Below the pieces are notes generated by a model. That model saw only the letters and a list, made by a program, of their open reading frames with translations. It searched no databases and was not told the origin of the DNA. Both the position numbers and the translations under genes were made by a program. A stretch of DNA of 64,000 nt from Treponema ruminis (GTDB lineage: Bacteria; Spirochaetota; Spirochaetia; Treponematales; Treponemataceae). Positions within the stretch are counted from its first letter, which is position 1. Each line of letters begins with the position of its first letter. Location: assembly GCA_017161305.1 (NCBI GenBank), contig CP031518.1, positions 1-64,000 of the forward strand, in the 5' to 3' direction. Below, piece by piece: positions 60,593-64,000 of the stretch.

Positions 60593-60624
60593 ATAATAGT
60601 TTTGTGTTATAAAATCGCTATTAT
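60593..60624. promoter_or_regulatory. Inverted repeat between AraC regulator and MATE genes
   Basis: ATAATAG (60593-60599) and CTATTAT (60618-60624) are a perfect inverted pair, with an inner TTTT...AAAA. Midway between the divergent genes, a possible binding site for the AraC protein. Confidence 0.45.
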
Positions 60625-60666
60625 TTTGCAAGATTTTAGTAAAAACTGATTGTATTATGCCAATAT

Positions 60667-62004
60667 ATGGACAAAGAATTCAAGAAGAAATTAACTGATA
60701 TTGCTCTGCCGATTACGGTTCAGACTCTTATGCATTCCTCGCTTTCCCTGATTGATCAGATTATGATTGGCTCTCTTGGTAGTGCCTGTATCGCTGGAAT
60801 CGGGCTTGCCGGGAAATTTACCTCGCTTTTTTCAGTCACGGTGTCGGCAATTGTTGCGGCGGCCGGAATCCTGATTTCCCAATATGTCGGGGCGAAAAAT
60901 GAAAGGGGCGTGAGGGACAGCTTTTATCTGCCCCTGTATTTTTCACTGATTTTTGTCGTGGGATTTACTCTCGCTTCGCTTTTTGCTCCAAATCAGATTA
61001 TGGCTTTTTATGCCGATGATTCCGAGACGATTTCAAAGGCAGCCCTTTATCTCAGATGGCGTGCGGCCGGCTATTTCCCGGAAATCCTTACGATGTTTGT
61101 TTCGACTCTGCTTCGTAATATGAACCGGGCAAAGCTTCCGGCTGTAGCAGGCGTTGTCGCAATTATTACGAATACGCTGCTCAACTGGCTCTTGATTTTT
61201 GGAATTGGTCCTCTCCCGAGAATGGAAGAATCCGGTGCTGCGATTGCAACTGTTCTTTCTCATGTGATTGAAATGCTGATTGTTGTTGCATTGTTTATCC
61301 GTGAAAAGAAAAAGCAGAATCTCTTTTTACATCCGGCCCTTACTTTTTCAAGGGAATTCGTCAAAAATGCGGCCTTTATTCTTGCTCCGATTCTTGTGGG
61401 AGAATTTCTCTGGTCGCTCGGTGAAAACATGTATGCGGTGATTTACGGCCATCTGGGAACGGAACCTTGCGCCGCCATGACTTTGATGTACCCGATTCAG
61501 GGAATTGCAATCGGTGCCCTCTGCGGAGTTTCATCGGCTTCTGGAATCATCGTGGGAAACTCGCTGGGTGCAAATGATGAGAAAAAGGCCTGGTCCCAGG
61601 CGATAGATTTTGTCCGCCTTACGGTTACTGCCGGAATCATAATCGGATTGATCGTGTGTCTCCTTTCTCCGCTTTATGTGAAGCTTTTCAATGTTGCCCC
61701 AGAAACAAGGGCTGTTACGGTAAAAATTCTTGCGGCCTTTGCCTTTGTCTTTACGGCAAAAGTCTTCAACATGGTAATTGGCGGCGGAGTTTTGCAGTCA
61801 GGCGGTCAGACAAAATTCATGACGGCCGTAAACATAATCGGAACCTGGGGAGCCGGAGTCCCCCTTGGATTTGCTACGGCTTACTTCTTCAAGCTTCCGA
61901 TCTGGTGGGTCTATTTCTTCCTCTCGCTGGAAGAATTTGTCCGTGTCGGAATCAGCATCTGGCTCTTAAAAAGCAGGCGCTGGATGAAAAATGTAGCGGT
62001 CTAG
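60667..62004 (+). CDS. MATE-family multidrug/cation exporter
   Basis: 445 aa with twelve predicted membrane helices in two MatE repeats. Opening KKLTDIALPITVQTLMHSSLSLIDQIMIGSL is the usual first repeat; the second starts near 235 with AAFILAPILVGEFLWSLGENM. Exports organic cations or drugs in exchange for Na+ or H+. Substrate unknown. No strong ribosome site. Regulated probably by the divergent AraC protein. Confidence 0.92.
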   Translation: MDKEFKKKLTDIALPITVQTLMHSSLSLIDQIMIGSLGSACIAGIGLAGKFTSLFSVTVSAIVAAAGILISQYVGAKNERGVRDSFYLPLYFSLIFVVGFTLASLFAPNQIMAFYADDSETISKAALYLRWRAAGYFPEILTMFVSTLLRNMNRAKLPAVAGVVAIITNTLLNWLLIFGIGPLPRMEESGAAIATVLSHVIEMLIVVALFIREKKKQNLFLHPALTFSREFVKNAAFILAPILVGEFLWSLGENMYAVIYGHLGTEPCAAMTLMYPIQGIAIGALCGVSSASGIIVGNSLGANDEKKAWSQAIDFVRLTVTAGIIIGLIVCLLSPLYVKLFNVAPETRAVTVKILAAFAFVFTAKVFNMVIGGGVLQSGGQTKFMTAVNIIGTWGAGVPLGFATAYFFKLPIWWVYFFLSLEEFVRVGISIWLLKSRRWMKNVAV

Positions 62005-62041
62005 GGTAAAATTCATTATCCTTGAGGCAGGAAAGTCAGTC

Positions 62042-62623
62042 ATGGAAAATATGGAAAAAATCGAAAGTCTTTTTGTGAATCAGAATGAATATAAAATCAT
62101 CAGGCTGCTTGGGCATGGAAAGGGCGGATATTCCTATCTTGCAGAAAAGGCGGACTCTTCGGAATCTGAAAAAGTTGTCCTGAAGCAGATTCATCATGAG
62201 CCTTGCAGCTATTATACTTTCGGAAATAAAATCGAATCTGAGCAGAAAGACTACAAACGCCTTTGCGATGCCGGAATCAGAATCCCCAAAATGCTGGACA
62301 TTGATCTTGAAAACGAAAGAATCGTAAAGGAATTCATCGACGGAGAAACGATTTTTGACCTGGTAAAAAATGGCGGAATGAAGGAAGAATATCTGAGTCT
62401 GGCTCGTCAGATGGCAGAAAGAGCAAAAGAAGCCGGGCTTAACATTGATTATTTTCCAACAAATTTCGTCGTTCAAAAGAATGCAGATTCTGGCGAGGAA
62501 GAGATTTTTTACATCGATTATGAATGTAACGATTACATGGAAGAATGGAATTTCGAGAACTGGGGAATAAAATACTGGTCTAAGACTTCGGAATTTCTGG
62601 ATTATCTGTCAAAATCTAACTAA
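62042..62623 (+). CDS. Small protein kinase-like protein
   Basis: 193 aa, shorter than a full eukaryotic-type kinase. The Gly-rich loop LLGHGKGGYSYLAEK (about 22-36), lysine in VVLKQIHHE (about 48), acidic loop AGLNIDYFPTNFVV (about 135-148) in place of HRDxKxxN, and YIDYE (about 160) in place of DFG form the core of an atypical kinase like those of the RIO/Bud32 or aminoglycoside kinase types. Function unknown. It follows the MATE gene by 37 nt and ends at the gene-end motif. Confidence 0.75.
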   Translation: MENMEKIESLFVNQNEYKIIRLLGHGKGGYSYLAEKADSSESEKVVLKQIHHEPCSYYTFGNKIESEQKDYKRLCDAGIRIPKMLDIDLENERIVKEFIDGETIFDLVKNGGMKEEYLSLARQMAERAKEAGLNIDYFPTNFVVQKNADSGEEEIFYIDYECNDYMEEWNFENWGIKYWSKTSEFLDYLSKSN

Positions 62624-62634
62624 GGTTCGTTAGC
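62617..62634. repeat. Gene-end motif TAACTAAGGTTCGTTAGC
   Basis: Overlaps the kinase-like stop codon at the convergent junction with the AraC gene. CTAAC/GTTAG can pair across it. Related to copies at 10961, 33261 and 56673. Confidence 0.5.
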
Positions 62635-62639
62635 TTGGT

Positions 62640-63491
62640 CTATTCCTGCTTGTTCTGAGAGCGCATCTTTCTGTATTGGCGGGGGCTGCAGCCTGTTCGT
62701 TCGTGGAAGAGCTTGTTGAAGGTCGTTGTTGACTGGAAGCCGGCTTCAAAGGCACAGTCAGTGACGGAAAGGCTTTCATTTTCCAAAAGATTGATTGCGT
62801 TTTGCACGCGGATTCCTGCGAGGTAGGAAGGAAAACTCATCTTTGTGTATTCGTTAAAAAGCTTGGAAAAATAATACTGGCTTAAGCCGGTTTTTTCTGC
62901 AACTTCGGCCTGGGTAATGTTTTCAGCGGAATGTTCTGCGATGTAGCTGCAGGCGTAGCGGATATATTCCCAGAGCCGGTCAGAAAAATTCTCGTTGCCC
63001 AGGCTCTGCTGGTGTTCCTTCAAAATAAAATCGCCCAAAATCAAAAGAATTTCGTAGACCAAAAGCTTGCAGCGGGTTTCAGTGAAATACTGGGTATTTT
63101 TCTGCATGTCACGGATTTGATAGATTAAATCCTCAATTTTTGCTGCCAATTCCGGATTTTCTTTTCTTTTGAGAATGTGACATTCGTTCAAAAAGTGGGA
63201 GGCGGCTGCAAAATCAGAATTGCTTTCCAATAAATAGGACGAGAACTGAATTAAAACCAGACCGTTTTCCTGAGTGTGCACGACTTCGTGAAGTTCCCGG
63301 GGCCAGACAAGAAGAATATCGCCTTTTTCGGGGGCATAAAGTCTTCCGTCAATCTTATATTTGCATCCGTCTTTTAAAATCAAAATGAATTCTGCGGCAT
63401 TATGCCAGTGAGAAGGAAAGGAAGTTGGAATTCCTTCGTTTGTAAATGAGACTCCATGAATGTGAGGGTATTTGATTATTTCTTTCTGCAT
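62640..63491 (-). CDS. AraC-family transcriptional regulator
   Basis: 283 aa. N-terminal cupin-like sensor (about 15-95; SFPSHWHNAAEFILILKDGC, PEKGDILLVWPRELHEVVH) and C-terminal AraC double helix-turn-helix (about 180-278; ITQAEVAEKTGLSQYYFSKL, SVTDCAFEAGFQSTTTFNKL, GCSPRQYRKMR). Divergent from the alcohol dehydrogenase gene with a 112-nt gap, so that gene is a likely target. Confidence 0.9.
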   Translation of the reverse strand: MQKEIIKYPHIHGVSFTNEGIPTSFPSHWHNAAEFILILKDGCKYKIDGRLYAPEKGDILLVWPRELHEVVHTQENGLVLIQFSSYLLESNSDFAAASHFLNECHILKRKENPELAAKIEDLIYQIRDMQKNTQYFTETRCKLLVYEILLILGDFILKEHQQSLGNENFSDRLWEYIRYACSYIAEHSAENITQAEVAEKTGLSQYYFSKLFNEYTKMSFPSYLAGIRVQNAINLLENESLSVTDCAFEAGFQSTTTFNKLFHERTGCSPRQYRKMRSQNKQE

Positions 63492-63603
63492 TCTGATTTC
63501 AGGCGACTATTTAAATATAGCAAAAAATGGGCAGTTTTCAATAAAAATCTTCTATTTTTTTCGGAAAAGTGGACTTATCCTAAAAGGGAAGGAGATTTAG
63601 ACT

Positions 63604-64000
63604 ATGGAAAATTTTACTTTTTATTCACCGACTTTTTTTGTTTTTGGAAAGGAATCTGAAAATCAGACAGGAGAATATGTAAAGAAATTTGGCGGAAGCA
63701 AGGTCTTGATTCACTTTGGCGGAAGCAGCGCAAAAAAATCAGGACTTTTGGACAGAGTTGAAGCTTCTTTGAAAAAAGAGGGAATTTCTTTTGTGGAGCT
63801 GGGCGGCGTAAAACCAAATCCACGAAGCGGTCTTGTTTATGAAGGAATCGAGCTTTGCAAAAAAGAGAAGGTTGATTTTATCCTCGCTGTCGGCGGCGGA
63901 AGTACGATTGACTCAGCAAAAGCCATTGCGGCAGGCGTTCTTTATGACGGTGATTTCTGGGATTTTTACAGCGGAAAGCCGATTGAAAAAGCCCTTCCGA
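63604..64000 (+). CDS. Iron-containing alcohol dehydrogenase (partial, runs off window)
   Basis: First 132 codons; the 3-prime end is outside the window. Opens MENFTFYSPTFFVFGKESEN and has the NAD(P)-binding FILAVGGGSTIDSAKAIA (about 95-112) of group III alcohol dehydrogenases; the start GGxxAKKSG-LLDRV and KPNPRSG resemble the butanol dehydrogenase (BdhA/YqhD) branch, usually NADPH-linked reduction of aldehydes. AAGGAGA precedes the ATG. Metal ligands lie beyond the window. Confidence 0.9.
   Translation, partial: MENFTFYSPTFFVFGKESENQTGEYVKKFGGSKVLIHFGGSSAKKSGLLDRVEASLKKEGISFVELGGVKPNPRSGLVYEGIELCKKEKVDFILAVGGGSTIDSAKAIAAGVLYDGDFWDFYSGKPIEKALP

Overview
The window reads as a chromosomal origin segment from a spirochaete of the genus Treponema, most likely a gut or rumen species. 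The gene order dnaA, oriC, dnaN, recF, a membrane protein, DUF721, rpmH, rnpA, yidD, yidC, jag, with gyrB-gyrA on the other side of dnaA, fits that group. So do an archaeal/spirochaete-type PheT, a fused cyclophilin-FKBP immunophilin of the kind described in Treponema, and genes for plant polysaccharide use (GH10 xylanase, glucuronate isomerase). No rRNA, tRNA, CRISPR array, insertion sequence or prophage was found. The species assignment is inference.

Left arm (1-10.5 kb). One long leftward operon encodes biotin-dependent urea/guanidine carboxylase, allophanate hydrolase, two copies each of the two DUF1989 proteins now known as carboxyguanidine deiminase subunits, a NitT/TauT-type ABC importer, and two PII proteins of the NifI1/NifI2 type. 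Together they look like a complete route for taking up guanidine and breaking it down to ammonia and CO2, with PII control. A terminator with an alternative antiterminator pairing splits the operon before the second deiminase pair.

10.5-30.2 kb. A Nudix hydrolase, a YhbY RNA-binding protein, a xylanase and PheT are followed by a metal operon (small membrane protein, CobW-type GTPase, His-rich ZnuA-like protein). Its promoter is flanked by two 7-1-7 boxes of Fur/Zur type. Next come an FMN-dependent dehydrogenase, a DUF3943 protein and a redox cluster: a UGSC-type protein, a TlpA-like thioredoxin, a 50-residue CXXC protein and a polyferredoxin. Upstream of these lie two large unrecognised lipoproteins and then a three-subunit transhydrogenase.

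30.2-47 kb. uxaC, folA, a PAP2 phosphatase, an orphan adenine methyltransferase, a DUF4105-like membrane protein and the dual immunophilin lead into the leftward origin block. The dnaA-dnaN gap holds DnaA boxes and a run of TAG/TAA trinucleotides.

47-64 kb. An AT-rich accessory patch carries a GHKL ATP-binding protein with a DUF4325 partner and several small membrane proteins. It precedes gyrB-gyrA. Beyond gyrA lies a 2.4 kb stretch without genes that has eight parS-like sites, a candidate small RNA, degenerate repeats and a second DnaA-box cluster. The end of the window has pdxR divergent from pdxST, two AraC regulators, a MATE exporter, a small kinase-like protein and the start of an iron-type alcohol dehydrogenase.
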